DNA from: SZUA-448 sp964602475
GTDB taxonomy: Bacteria > Bacillota > Clostridia > Lachnospirales > Lachnospiraceae
Reading direction: 5' to 3'
DNA: 24,890 nucleotides
Assembly (NCBI GenBank): GCA_964602475.1
Contig: CAZRRN010000040.1
Span: 1 to 24,890, forward strand
In this document: one piece after another, positions 15,444 to 23,237 of the stretch
Layout: each line of letters opens with the position of its first letter
How positions within the stretch are numbered: the stretch's first letter is position 1
Position numbers and translations under genes: made by a program
Notes under the pieces: generated by a model
Told to the model about the DNA's origin: nothing
Seen by the model: the letters and a program-made list of their open reading frames with translations, nothing else
Database searches by the model: none

Positions 15444-15494
15444 TCCTCTATCTGTTACCTCTGATCTTCTGTTCTTTCATAAGAATAATTTATA

Positions 15495-15977
15495 TTATAT
15501 TCTGAATTCCTTGTGTAGTTTTCTTTTTAATAAAGCAAACCTTTTTCGAACCAATGCATCTGTTATTCCAAGGTGTTTCGCAACCTCTTTGGAGGTATAG
15601 CCCTTAATACAATAGTAATCCAAAAGCTCAAGCTCTTCCCTCTTCAGGATTCTCTTTAAAGAATGATACAGCAGAAACCGGCTGAATTCATCCGGAGTTT
15701 CCTCTGCGGAGCAAATCTCCTTCATCTCCTGCTCATGCTCAAGCTTTATCATTTGGAGTCTAGCGGCCTTTTTTAGTTTATTTTTAGCAATACAAAATAA
15801 AAAGCCTCTTGGTTCCGGATGTGAACAGAGCAATTCTCTTTTTCGAAATGCTTCAGCAAACACCTCCTGAAGTAAATCCTCAGCTTCCTCGTGACTTGCC
15901 GTATGACGGGATAAGAAGCGGTATAAATCCTTCCTTATCTCAGCATAACAGGTAATAAAAAAATCTTCACTTTCCAT
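15495..15977 (-). CDS. ECF-type sigma-70 family RNA polymerase sigma factor
   Basis: 160 residues with sigma region 2 at about 12-75 (LYRFLSRH, EEAEDLLQEVFAEAF) and region 4 at about 110-157 (helix-turn-helix GYTSKEVAKHLGITDALVRKR). This is the two-domain pattern of ECF sigma factors, which direct RNA polymerase to a small regulon. No anti-sigma factor gene is adjacent: the next gene is mutY and the preceding one an ABC exporter. Control must therefore be by expression, or by a partner elsewhere. The start has a GAGGG site seven bases before the ATG. A TATAAT at 16009-16014 gives a short leader. I cannot name its target promoters. Confidence 0.88.
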   Translation of the reverse strand: MESEDFFITCYAEIRKDLYRFLSRHTASHEEAEDLLQEVFAEAFRKRELLCSHPEPRGFLFCIAKNKLKKAARLQMIKLEHEQEMKEICSAEETPDEFSRFLLYHSLKRILKREELELLDYYCIKGYTSKEVAKHLGITDALVRKRFALLKRKLHKEFRI

Positions 15978-16008
15978 ACTCTTAGCCCTCGAAGTACAAA
16001 CTCCCCCT

Positions 16009-16014
16009 ATTATA
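16009..16014 (-). promoter_or_regulatory. Possible -10 box of the sigma-factor gene
   Basis: A perfect TATAAT on the minus strand, 31 bases before the sigma-factor ATG. The place of a -35 box falls inside the inverted repeat at 16029-16043 and has no consensus match. Confidence 0.35.
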
Positions 16015-16028
16015 CGACAAGAAATAAG

Positions 16029-16061
16029 AGCTTTATGAAAGCTTTTGCAACGAATCGTTGC
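16029..16061. repeat. Two tandem inverted repeats after the ABC-DUF1854 operon
   Basis: AGCTTT-ATG-AAAGCT (16029-16043) and GCAACGA-A-TCGTTGC (16047-16061) are two perfect palindromes three bases apart. They lie 14 bases past the stop of the last ABC gene and before the sigma-factor promoter. On the minus strand the second hairpin is followed by CTTATTTCTTG, so the pair could be a modest terminator; alternatively they are operator sites for the sigma gene. Confidence 0.45.
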
Positions 16062-16075
16062 GCAGTTAATCTTTA

Positions 16076-18289
16076 TTATGCTGTTTCCGTCAGCTTCTCG
16101 TTCTGGATATTCTGCATTTCAAGCTGAGCATTTACAAGTCCGCAGTAAATTCCTTTCTTCTCCATCAGTTCATTATGTGTACCGACTTCTGCAATCCGAT
16201 GCCCGTCAATTACCACAAGCCGGTCTGCTCCTCGCAAAGTAGAAAGACGGTGTGCAATTGCAATTGTTGTACGTCCCGTTGTCAGACGCTCCAGTGCTTT
16301 CTGAATCAGATATTCACTTTCGGTGTCAAGACTAGAGGTCGCTTCATCTAAAATCAGCAGCTTTGGATCATTTAATATTGCCCGTGCAATTGCAATTCTC
16401 TGGCGTTCTCCACCCGACACAGTAAACCCATGTTCTCCGACATAGGTATTGTACCCATCAGGAGTCTTGCAGATAAAGTCATGTGCATTTGCCATTTTAG
16501 CAGCTCTGATGACTTCTTCCTCCGTCGCATCCGGTTTTGAAAAACGGATATTATTCATGATTGTACCAGTAAAAAGAAAGGTCTCCTGAAGCACCACACC
16601 AAGCTGAGAATGATACGTATCAATCTCCAGATCATTAATATTGGTACCGTCTATAAGGATTTCACCGTCATCTACCTCGTAAAGTCTCATAATCAGGTTA
16701 ATCATAGTTGATTTTCCGGTTCCGGAAGCTCCGACAAGTCCGATCATCTCGCCACGCCGAACCGTCAAATCAATTTTTTCAAGCACAGGTTCATAAGAAC
16801 GGTAGCCAAAGCTGACCTTTCGAAATTCCAGATCTCCTTTTATTTCTGCCTTAACCGGCTGTTTTTTATTCTCGATCAGAGGCTGTTCGTCCAATACGTC
16901 AAAAATACGTTCCAGACTGGTCATCATTCGCTGAACCATACGTGGAAGGTGTGTCATCCATCCAAGCGGTCCGTATAGAATCCATGCATAGGAATTAAAC
17001 TGTATCAGTGACCCTACGGACATTCGTTCTCCGAGAACATTCAATCCTCCCAGATATACAACAAAATAAATTCCCATGCTCATAATAAAGGAAAGTATCG
17101 GATAAAATGTCGACCAGAAGCTTTCGTTCCGGCTCTGCATTCTTGCATATTCCTCTGCATTCCGGTGAAATCTGTCTGATTCCGCCTGCTCCTTGCCGAA
17201 GGATTTCACAACCCGGATTCCGGAAATGACATCCTGCAGAGAGCTGTTCATTTTGTCACCCTTGACCCATTGCAGATGAAAGCGACGGTGAATGTTTTTA
17301 CGGAAGAGAACAGAGATGATACTGACCACCGGAAGAAATGCGACGGATACCACTGTCATCCTGACATCCAGTGACAGCATAATGGCAATTGCTCCGAACA
17401 TAGTTACAAGATGAGAACACATATGTCCGAACCCGTCAATCATAAAATCCTTTACTTCATTCGTATCCCGCATAATCCGGTTCATCAGTTCTCCGGGACG
17501 GCGGTCCTGAATAAAGGATAGACTTAGCTCCTGTATCTTCCGGTACATTTTCTTACGGATATCCATACTGATTCTTGCACCCATGGATACAAAGCACCAG
17601 TTTTTCAATACATTTATCGAAATCTGAGCAATGGTTAATAACGCCATCACCGCTGTAAAAATCAATACCTGTTCCACCGTTCCTGATTTATCAACCAGGT
17701 TCTCATCAATAAAAACCTTCTGATACTGGGGAACATAAAGATAGATTCCTGCAGCTATTACTGCAACCATTGCAATCATCAACACTCTGAACTTATATGG
17801 TGAGAAAAGGCTCCAGAACTTACCGAAGGATGCCATCTTTCCGTCACAATGCGGACACTGTCTGGTTCCCGGCAGAGCATGTCCGCAGCGCGGACAGATT
17901 TTCTCATATTCTCTGCTCTCGATTTGCTTGGTTCCGCCTTCACTAAGAATTTTTGCTCCCCGTGCACAAAAGGACACCCTGGATAAATGGTGCATGGTGA
18001 AGCGAGCCACATACTTCTCAAAATTTTCTTTCTTATCTTTCACAAGCAGATATCCGCAGTTCACACCGGGTTCGCATTTGATTGTCTCAAGCTCAGACAG
18101 CTGCTGCTGATAAGATATTCCATCTTCATCAAGAACAACCAGCCGGATTGCTGTAACGACAATATATCCGTTTTTTTTAATGCTTCCGTCTTCTGCAATA
18201 TCATAAGGAACACAATAGCAGATTTTCTCAGCATTATTACATTGAAGCAGCTGCTTTTGTTTTTCAGGCAGGGTAAATTTTAGTTCCAT
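16076..18289 (-). CDS. ABC half-exporter with N-terminal sensor-like domain and zinc ribbon (DUF1854-associated, second)
   Basis: 737 residues. Residues about 1-128 form a soluble domain of mostly beta character, which I would guess is PH/GRAM-like. A zinc ribbon C132/C135/C145/C148 (CPRCGHALPGTRQCPHC) follows, then a type I exporter membrane domain (about 160-455) and an ATPase domain. Walker A is GASGTGKST (520-528), the signature VSGGE (624-628), Walker B LLILDE (644-649), and the switch His is H680, so this half is catalytically complete. The ATG has GGAG five bases upstream. It follows the DUF1854 gene by 17 bases. The upstream ABC gene has the same domain order, so the two probably form a heterodimer with two active sites. 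Homologous ABC/DUF1854 sets in betaproteobacteria are annotated as cyanophycin metabolism-associated; the substrate here is unknown. Confidence 0.88.
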   Translation of the reverse strand: MELKFTLPEKQKQLLQCNNAEKICYCVPYDIAEDGSIKKNGYIVVTAIRLVVLDEDGISYQQQLSELETIKCEPGVNCGYLLVKDKKENFEKYVARFTMHHLSRVSFCARGAKILSEGGTKQIESREYEKICPRCGHALPGTRQCPHCDGKMASFGKFWSLFSPYKFRVLMIAMVAVIAAGIYLYVPQYQKVFIDENLVDKSGTVEQVLIFTAVMALLTIAQISINVLKNWCFVSMGARISMDIRKKMYRKIQELSLSFIQDRRPGELMNRIMRDTNEVKDFMIDGFGHMCSHLVTMFGAIAIMLSLDVRMTVVSVAFLPVVSIISVLFRKNIHRRFHLQWVKGDKMNSSLQDVISGIRVVKSFGKEQAESDRFHRNAEEYARMQSRNESFWSTFYPILSFIMSMGIYFVVYLGGLNVLGERMSVGSLIQFNSYAWILYGPLGWMTHLPRMVQRMMTSLERIFDVLDEQPLIENKKQPVKAEIKGDLEFRKVSFGYRSYEPVLEKIDLTVRRGEMIGLVGASGTGKSTMINLIMRLYEVDDGEILIDGTNINDLEIDTYHSQLGVVLQETFLFTGTIMNNIRFSKPDATEEEVIRAAKMANAHDFICKTPDGYNTYVGEHGFTVSGGERQRIAIARAILNDPKLLILDEATSSLDTESEYLIQKALERLTTGRTTIAIAHRLSTLRGADRLVVIDGHRIAEVGTHNELMEKKGIYCGLVNAQLEMQNIQNEKLTETA

Positions 18290-18306
18290 TCATTCTCCAA
18301 TCTAAG

Positions 18307-18879
18307 TTACAGGAACAGATCCAGCATCTTAAGCTCCTTGGTCGTCAACGTTCGGATATCCTTTACTTCAAAACGGTTACCGTCCAGATCCGTTATCATC
18401 AGTCTTGTATCACTTAGGTTCACTACTGAGCCTCCGCCCATGTGTATGGTAAAACGACATTCCCCATGATCTGTCAGAACATCAAAGTACGCAAAGCCGT
18501 ATTCGTCCTTAATACTGTGAATTTTCCGGATTACCGGTGTGAAATAACGCAGTTTCAGCTGTTCCTCAAGCATTTTTACCGTTTCTTCGTCCAAATCCTC
18601 TTTCAGATTTCGAATTACCCCAATCTCTTTTGCTTTTTCATCCGGTTCACGAATTGAAATATAGCAGTCCGGATCGGTAAACGGAAAAGAACGTACTACC
18701 TGAATCCGGTTGTATTCTTCATCTTCAATCCTAAGAGAAACAAAACCGCCTTCAGTTCTTTCAAAGTGTGTATTATCGCGGTTCAGATATCGAAGTCTCA
18801 GCATATCTGCTGTTTCCTGTTCCATCTTCTCAAGATTGAATTCCTCTTCCTGACCCTCTTTACCCTTATTATGATCCAT
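18307..18879 (-). CDS. DUF1854 family protein
   Basis: 190-residue soluble, highly charged protein of the DUF1854 family, which I recognise from DRNNTHF-like and FPFTDPDCYISIR motifs, the LRYFTPVIRKI segment and the C-terminal NRFEVKDIRTLTTKELKMLDLFL-like end. The first 30 residues are acidic and probably disordered. The family has no established biochemical function known to me; it recurs beside paired ABC exporters, and in betaproteobacteria beside cyanophycin synthetase genes. Here it sits between the two ABC half-exporter genes, 67 bases after one and 17 before the other, so a regulatory or accessory role for the transporter is the best inference. There are no membrane segments or signal peptide. 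Start: ATG at 18877-18879 with AGGA about ten bases upstream. Confidence 0.8.
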   Translation of the reverse strand: MDHNKGKEGQEEEFNLEKMEQETADMLRLRYLNRDNTHFERTEGGFVSLRIEDEEYNRIQVVRSFPFTDPDCYISIREPDEKAKEIGVIRNLKEDLDEETVKMLEEQLKLRYFTPVIRKIHSIKDEYGFAYFDVLTDHGECRFTIHMGGGSVVNLSDTRLMITDLDGNRFEVKDIRTLTTKELKMLDLFL

Positions 18880-18946
18880 ATCCGTTCCTATCTGTGTGTA
18901 TCAGCACACCTGCATAATCAAATACAATTTTCAAGCTCCGCTATAG

Positions 18947-21268
18947 TTATTCGAGACCTCGCAGTGCCAGAGCCTTGGTCTGCAGCTCTCGAAGCTTATA
19001 ATAGGTACCCTTCTTTTCGAGCAGTTCACTGTGCGTTCCCTCTTCTGTAATCTTCCCGTCATCCAGAACAACAAGACGTTCTGCATCGCGCAGTGTTGAA
19101 AGCCGGTGAGCGATGGAAATTGTCGTCCGATCACGGATTAAAATATTGATTGAACTCTGGATTGCTTTCTCCGTCTCTGTATCAACCGAAGCTGTGGCTT
19201 CATCAAGTATCAGAATCTTTGGATTTGCAAGAATTGCACGTGCAATGGAAATTCTCTGCCTTTCTCCTCCCGACAAAGTTCGTCCTGCGGATCCGATCAT
19301 GGTATCGTATCCGTCCGGCATCCGGCAGATAAAATCATGCGCACTTGCCAGTACCGCTGCATGGATGATTTCGTTATGATCGGCTTCCGGTTTTGCATAT
19401 GCAATGTTCTCTGCAACTGTTCCCATAAAAATGTAGGTTTCCTGTGATACCATTGCCACATTCTTCCTAAGATCCCGAAATGCAATCTTCTTGATGTTGA
19501 TTCCATCCAGACAGATCTCACCCTCCTCGGGATCATACAGTCTTGAAATCAGGTTGACCAGTGTTGATTTCCCCGCACCTGAGCGTCCCACGATTCCAAA
19601 CATCTTTCCGCCCTCGACCTTTAGGTTAATCTCTTTTAGAACCGGCTTGTGCGGTTCATATCCAAAGGTTACATTCTTCAGTTCAATGTCCCCTCTGATG
19701 TGATCTAAGTGTACTGCGTCCGGTACTTCTGTTATATCCGGCACCGCATCAATGATTTCAAACATCCGCTGTGCACTGTTCATGCTGTCCGCAAACCATC
19801 GGAATGCATAGGAAAAAAAGTCAAGCGGTCCGTTCAGCTGATTCACATATCCGATAAACGTAACCAGAATACCGATCTGCATATTCGGAGTCTTGAGAAG
19901 CAGATATGCTCCGAAAGTAAACACCAGCAAGGATGCCAGACTTTCAAAGACAACATACAGCGCATAAAAACGATTGTCATACCCCACGAGTGACATCTCT
20001 GATTCACGTACTCTGGCATTATTCTTATCAAAACGCTGCAATTCACTTTGCTGCTGTCCGAAAGCCTTAACAACACGCGCTCCGGTAAGATTGTCATTCA
20101 GCCGCGCATTCATGCTCCGTTCTGCACGATGACGTCTTCCATAGAACTGCCACAGCCGCGGCATCATCCGAAAGCTCACAAAGAAAATGACAGGTACAAA
20201 AACAAGTCCAACCAGTGCCAGCTTCCAGTTCATCCTGAACATCACAACAGCCGTTGCAATCAATGTCAGAACATCAATAACCAGATACGGAAGTCCGTCT
20301 ATAAAGAAACCTGTCACACGTTCGGCATCTCCCAGAACACGCGTCATCAGACTTCCGGTCTGCCGGCTGTTATAAAAACCTACTGACAGCCTTCCAAGTG
20401 ACTGAAATACCTTTGATTTCATATCCCTAATAATGAACGGAACAATCTTTGCGGTAAAAACGCCATGAAGGATACCAAAGGTCTGAATCAGAATCTTGGA
20501 AACAACCATAACGACAACAATCCAAATCAGTGCAACCGCAAAATCCATTCCCGGCTGTCCGATCAGTTCCAGGAACTCCGGATCTCTTGCCAGGACTTTA
20601 TCATACAATACTGTTCCGCTGAAATACGGCCAGATCAGGTTCAGCGCCGCAGTCGCAATATAGCAGAACATCATAATAATAATTCTTGGAAGATAGGGTT
20701 TAAAATATGCCAGAATCCGAATAAATATAGAACGTCTGTCCATACACTTCGGACAGATTTTTCGTTCCTTGTCCGGATACATTGTCCCACACTTCGGACA
20801 ATATTCTTCACTTTCATCTTCTCTTAAATCCTCTTTTGTAAGCTCGCCCTTCTCCTTTAATATCCCGGACAATTTAACAATCTTCATCATTTCGCCCATA
20901 TGGAGATTGGTAAAAGCGGCAAGCTGCGAATCCGGTTCTTCCGAATACAAGATTCCGCCGCCGACCGTCCGGATAAGATCAAGCTTTTTCAGACTTTCCA
21001 GTAACAGTATTCTGACGGTCCAGTCCCTGTCATGATCCATGTGGGAATCATAGCGGCCGCCGATTCCCTTAAACCGGTATACTTCTCTGTCATCCCTCAT
21101 ACTGCAGATAATGCAGAGCTTTCTGTCGGTCAGAAATACATATCCTCTTGCAAACTCACCCTCTGTAGTCAGATCAGTTTCGGCAACAGCTATAACTTCT
21201 TTTTGTTCTATCTGATGTGCTTCCAGCAATCTCTCAATCCCGGAAGGTATCTTATGTATTTGGTTCAA
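18947..21268 (-). CDS. ABC half-exporter with N-terminal sensor-like domain and zinc ribbon (DUF1854-associated, first)
   Basis: About 773 residues: soluble N-terminal domain (about 1-150), zinc ribbon C157/C160/C172/C175 (CPKC...CPKC), type I exporter membrane domain (about 185-500), ATPase domain. Walker A is GRSGAGKST (561-569), the signature LSGGE (665-669), Walker B ILILDE (685-690), and the switch His is H721; all intact. I start at TTG 21266-21268: it has GGGAGG five bases upstream, and its N-terminus (MNQIHKIP) aligns position for position with the paralogue's MELKFTLP. The ATG at 21286 has only a too-close GGGCAGG and would add six residues; longer readings overlap the receiver gene. 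It follows the receiver gene by 41 bases and precedes DUF1854 by 67. Presumed heterodimer partner of the 16076-18289 product. Confidence 0.87.
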   Translation of the reverse strand: MNQIHKIPSGIERLLEAHQIEQKEVIAVAETDLTTEGEFARGYVFLTDRKLCIICSMRDDREVYRFKGIGGRYDSHMDHDRDWTVRILLLESLKKLDLIRTVGGGILYSEEPDSQLAAFTNLHMGEMMKIVKLSGILKEKGELTKEDLREDESEEYCPKCGTMYPDKERKICPKCMDRRSIFIRILAYFKPYLPRIIIMMFCYIATAALNLIWPYFSGTVLYDKVLARDPEFLELIGQPGMDFAVALIWIVVVMVVSKILIQTFGILHGVFTAKIVPFIIRDMKSKVFQSLGRLSVGFYNSRQTGSLMTRVLGDAERVTGFFIDGLPYLVIDVLTLIATAVVMFRMNWKLALVGLVFVPVIFFVSFRMMPRLWQFYGRRHRAERSMNARLNDNLTGARVVKAFGQQQSELQRFDKNNARVRESEMSLVGYDNRFYALYVVFESLASLLVFTFGAYLLLKTPNMQIGILVTFIGYVNQLNGPLDFFSYAFRWFADSMNSAQRMFEIIDAVPDITEVPDAVHLDHIRGDIELKNVTFGYEPHKPVLKEINLKVEGGKMFGIVGRSGAGKSTLVNLISRLYDPEEGEICLDGINIKKIAFRDLRKNVAMVSQETYIFMGTVAENIAYAKPEADHNEIIHAAVLASAHDFICRMPDGYDTMIGSAGRTLSGGERQRISIARAILANPKILILDEATASVDTETEKAIQSSINILIRDRTTISIAHRLSTLRDAERLVVLDDGKITEEGTHSELLEKKGTYYKLRELQTKALALRGLE

Positions 21269-21309
21269 ATGTTCCTCCCATCCCATCCTGCCCGATAAAG
21301 AATCAAAAA

Positions 21310-21696
21310 TCAGACAGCTGAATCTGTCTGATGTCCGGGCAGAAATTCCTTTCGTATCGTTTGCATCAGCAGCTCTTCTTCCACCGGTTTCGTAAAATAC
21401 TCCACAGCTCCAAGCTCCTTTGCTCTGTTTATTACACACTGCTGGCTTGTTGCCGAGCAAATGATAATCTTCGAACAAGGATTGATGCAACGAAGCTGTT
21501 CAAGCAGCCACAAATCCTTGCAGTCAGGAAGAGTAATATCAAGAAGCACCAGTTCAGGCTGCTCCTCCGCATATATCTGAAGAGCTGATTTTGCGTTATC
21601 TGCTTCAAGAATTAAATTATACCCGTTCTTCTTCAGCATATCCCGTAAAATAATCCGGCTGAATGCCAGATCTTCAATGATCAGTATTTTCAACAT
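21310..21696 (-). CDS. Stand-alone response regulator receiver (CheY-like)
   Basis: 128 residues, a single receiver domain with no output domain. Acidic pocket E8/D9 (IIEDLAFSR), phosphoacceptor D53 (VLLDITLPD), switch Ser S81 (IICSATS) and conserved K103 (YFTKPVEEE) are present, so it should be phosphorylatable. Start at ATG 21694-21696 with AGGAG upstream; the longer reading to 21747 lacks a site. It is the first gene of the ABC-DUF1854-ABC set, behind a good promoter. No histidine kinase gene is nearby, so phosphorylation must come from an orphan kinase. Being output-less, it would act by protein contact, possibly on the transporter or its DUF1854 partner; that is inference from position. 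Confidence 0.87.
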   Translation of the reverse strand: MLKILIIEDLAFSRIILRDMLKKNGYNLILEADNAKSALQIYAEEQPELVLLDITLPDCKDLWLLEQLRCINPCSKIIICSATSQQCVINRAKELGAVEYFTKPVEEELLMQTIRKEFLPGHQTDSAV

Positions 21697-21740
21697 AGTA
21701 ACTACTCCTGTACCGATATCTATGTAGACAGACAAAAATG

Positions 21741-21767
21741 GCACCATGTCCGAAAATACAGCACCAT
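21741..21767. repeat. Direct repeat of GCACCAT at the receiver-ABC operon promoter
   Basis: GCACCAT occurs at 21741-21747 and 21761-21767, exactly 20 bases apart (about two helical turns). The second copy overlaps the -10 box and the pair brackets the predicted transcript start. AAAATGG (21735-21741) and CCATTTT (21764-21770) also form an inverted repeat around the same segment. This is a plausible operator. Confidence 0.4.
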
Positions 21768-21794
21768 TTTATCATAATAAAATATATTAGGCAA
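21766..21794 (-). promoter_or_regulatory. Promoter of the receiver-ABC-DUF1854-ABC operon
   Basis: On the minus strand TTGCCT (21789-21794) and TAAAAT (21766-21771) are 17 bases apart, matching four and five of six consensus positions. The predicted leader is about 63 bases and contains the AGGAG site of the receiver gene. Confidence 0.6.
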
Positions 21795-21864
21795 GAACAT
21801 TTGTACGGTTTTTCTCTTATATCTTGCGTTCTTATCACTCTGCTTAACCTGTACAGACAAACGT

Positions 21865-22557
21865 TCAGAACAGATAATACATCATAATATAGTGGCAGAG
21901 ACTTCCTCCAAGGCAGAACAGATGAAAAACTTCATGGGAACCAAAATTCTTATGACGCAGATTAAATATCTTCAGCTTCATGGCATAAATCACCGCTCCG
22001 ACCGTATAAATCACTCCGCCTGCAAAAAGCCATATCATGGCCGCTTTCGGCATGTCTTTCAGAAGCGCCGGAAATACAGCAACACATACCCATCCCATTG
22101 CAACATAAATCATGGAGCTGACCCACTTCGGACAGCCAATCCAGAACAATGCCTGAAAAAATCCGAGCAGCGCCATACCCCAGATGACTGCCAGAAGAAT
22201 CGTTCCAACAGGTTTTTCAAGAACAAGCATACAGATTGGGGAATAGGTGCCTGCAATCAGAACGTAAATCATTGCATGATCAAGTTTACGCAGAATTTTG
22301 TTTCTTCGTTCATCAAGATCCAGTGAATGGTATGTCGTACTTGCTCCATAAAGAAGGAACAATCCCATAACAAAAAGCAGCTCTGCGGTAAATGTCTTAG
22401 CTCCGCCTCTCACACCCGCCAGAATCAACAGAGGTATTCCTCCTGCAACGGCTCCGGCAACTCCGATAAAATGTGTAATGGCACTCCCCGGATCCTTCAG
22501 CTTTGGATACCTTGTCGGATCTGCCGGTGTTGACTTTTCATATGAAAATGCTGCCAT
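21865..22557 (-). CDS. Hemolysin III family (PAQR/TrhA-type) membrane protein
   Basis: 230 residues with about seven membrane segments, the standard length of the family. The conserved putative metal-site residues of the PAQR/CREST superfamily are all seen: S73 and H77 (ASTTYH), D93 (KLDHAMIY), H208 and H212 (SHEVFHLF). Bacterial members are named hemolysin III from early heterologous lysis data; more recent work on TrhA links them to membrane energetics or lipid homeostasis, so true haemolytic activity should not be assumed. The start is well marked by GGAGGG seven bases before the ATG. It is a single gene with its own upstream -10 box; no clear terminator separates it from the receiver operon on the same strand, though that operon has its own promoter. 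Confidence 0.92.
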   Translation of the reverse strand: MAAFSYEKSTPADPTRYPKLKDPGSAITHFIGVAGAVAGGIPLLILAGVRGGAKTFTAELLFVMGLFLLYGASTTYHSLDLDERRNKILRKLDHAMIYVLIAGTYSPICMLVLEKPVGTILLAVIWGMALLGFFQALFWIGCPKWVSSMIYVAMGWVCVAVFPALLKDMPKAAMIWLFAGGVIYTVGAVIYAMKLKIFNLRHKNFGSHEVFHLFCLGGSLCHYIMMYYLF

Positions 22558-22584
22558 CTTGATTCCCTCCGTTTCTTACAATTC

Positions 22585-22590
22585 ATTATA
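22585..22590 (-). promoter_or_regulatory. -10 box of the hemolysin III gene
   Basis: A perfect TATAAT on the minus strand, within CATATAAT, 27 bases before the ATG, with no matching -35 box. A second candidate further upstream is TTGCAA with TAGTAT at a 17-base spacing around 22641-22669. Confidence 0.4.
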
Positions 22591-22683
22591 TGACAAAGTT
22601 CTTCTTTCTTTATGACGTGGTTTTTATAACTGTGTCATCCATGGTTATATACTATCACATATTGTTTCAATTTGCAATAGTAA

Positions 22684-22723
22684 AATAAAAAATACGCAGA
22701 CCACCGACAGCGTTCTGCGCATT
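22684..22723 (-). terminator. Rho-independent terminator after the DUF523 gene
   Basis: On the minus strand AATGCGCAGA (22714-22723) pairs with TCTGCGTATT (22691-22700), ten base pairs with one G-U, around a 13-base loop, followed by TTTTTATTTTA. It lies 26 bases past the stop and ends the three-gene operon from the right edge. Confidence 0.85.
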
Positions 22724-22749
22724 ATATTATTACTCTGTTGTATTACGAA

Positions 22750-23190
22750 TCAGAGGCAGCCTTTTATTAGCTCCTCTATCCTGCTCTCCCCGATAATTCG
22801 AAGTCCTTCTTCTGCAAGACGACCGGCTGTGACCCCGTTACCGTCTATTCTGGTGTGTGAAAAGCTTCCGTCATAGATGGTTCCATAACCGCAGGAAGGG
22901 CTGCGTTCTTTCAGAATGGCCAAGGTGCATCCGTACAGCTTTGCAAGCCTGACAACCTCCTCTGCACCTTTCGTATATGGTTCTGTAACATCTTCTCCGG
23001 CTGATGTAAAAACTCTGTTATCGCGCTGTTCGGCAGGATCACGCGGTGTCGGCATTCCACCGAAAATTTCCGGACACACCGGAATCAGCTGATGTTCCTT
23101 CATCAGCTCTCGGATTCCCTCAGCAACCACACCGATTCCGTTATATCTGCAGTTCAAACCCATCAGACAGGCACTTACCAGTATCTTCAT
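22750..23190 (-). CDS. DUF523 family protein (TudS-like, probable Fe-S desulfurase fold)
   Basis: 146 residues. The family signature is clear: VSACLMGLNCRYNG (5-18), VCPEIFGGMPTPRDPAE (38-54) and LKERSPSCGYG (93-103). The three conserved cysteines C8, C39 and C100 are those expected to hold a [4Fe-4S] cluster in the thiouracil desulfurase TudS, which contains a DUF523 domain. C14 and C88 are extra. Whether this protein desulfurates thiouracil or another sulfur compound cannot be told. I start at the ATG 23188-23190, with GAGG six bases upstream, rather than the ATG four codons earlier whose second codon is that same AGG. It lies 47 bases after the permease gene, in an operon with it and the LD-carboxypeptidase, and ahead of a strong terminator. 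Confidence 0.85.
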   Translation of the reverse strand: MKILVSACLMGLNCRYNGIGVVAEGIRELMKEHQLIPVCPEIFGGMPTPRDPAEQRDNRVFTSAGEDVTEPYTKGAEEVVRLAKLYGCTLAILKERSPSCGYGTIYDGSFSHTRIDGNGVTAGRLAEEGLRIIGESRIEELIKGCL

Positions 23191-23237
23191 ATGAATCCTC
23201 ATTTCTGCATGTAAAAGACTAAGCTTTCACACCATTC

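Noticed and set aside
21797..21860. Imperfect long-range hairpin between the hemolysin III stop and the receiver promoter
   Set aside because: The arms (TGTACGGTT and AACCTGTACA) need a bulge and a loop of about 38 bases, and no T-run follows, so I do not call it a terminator.
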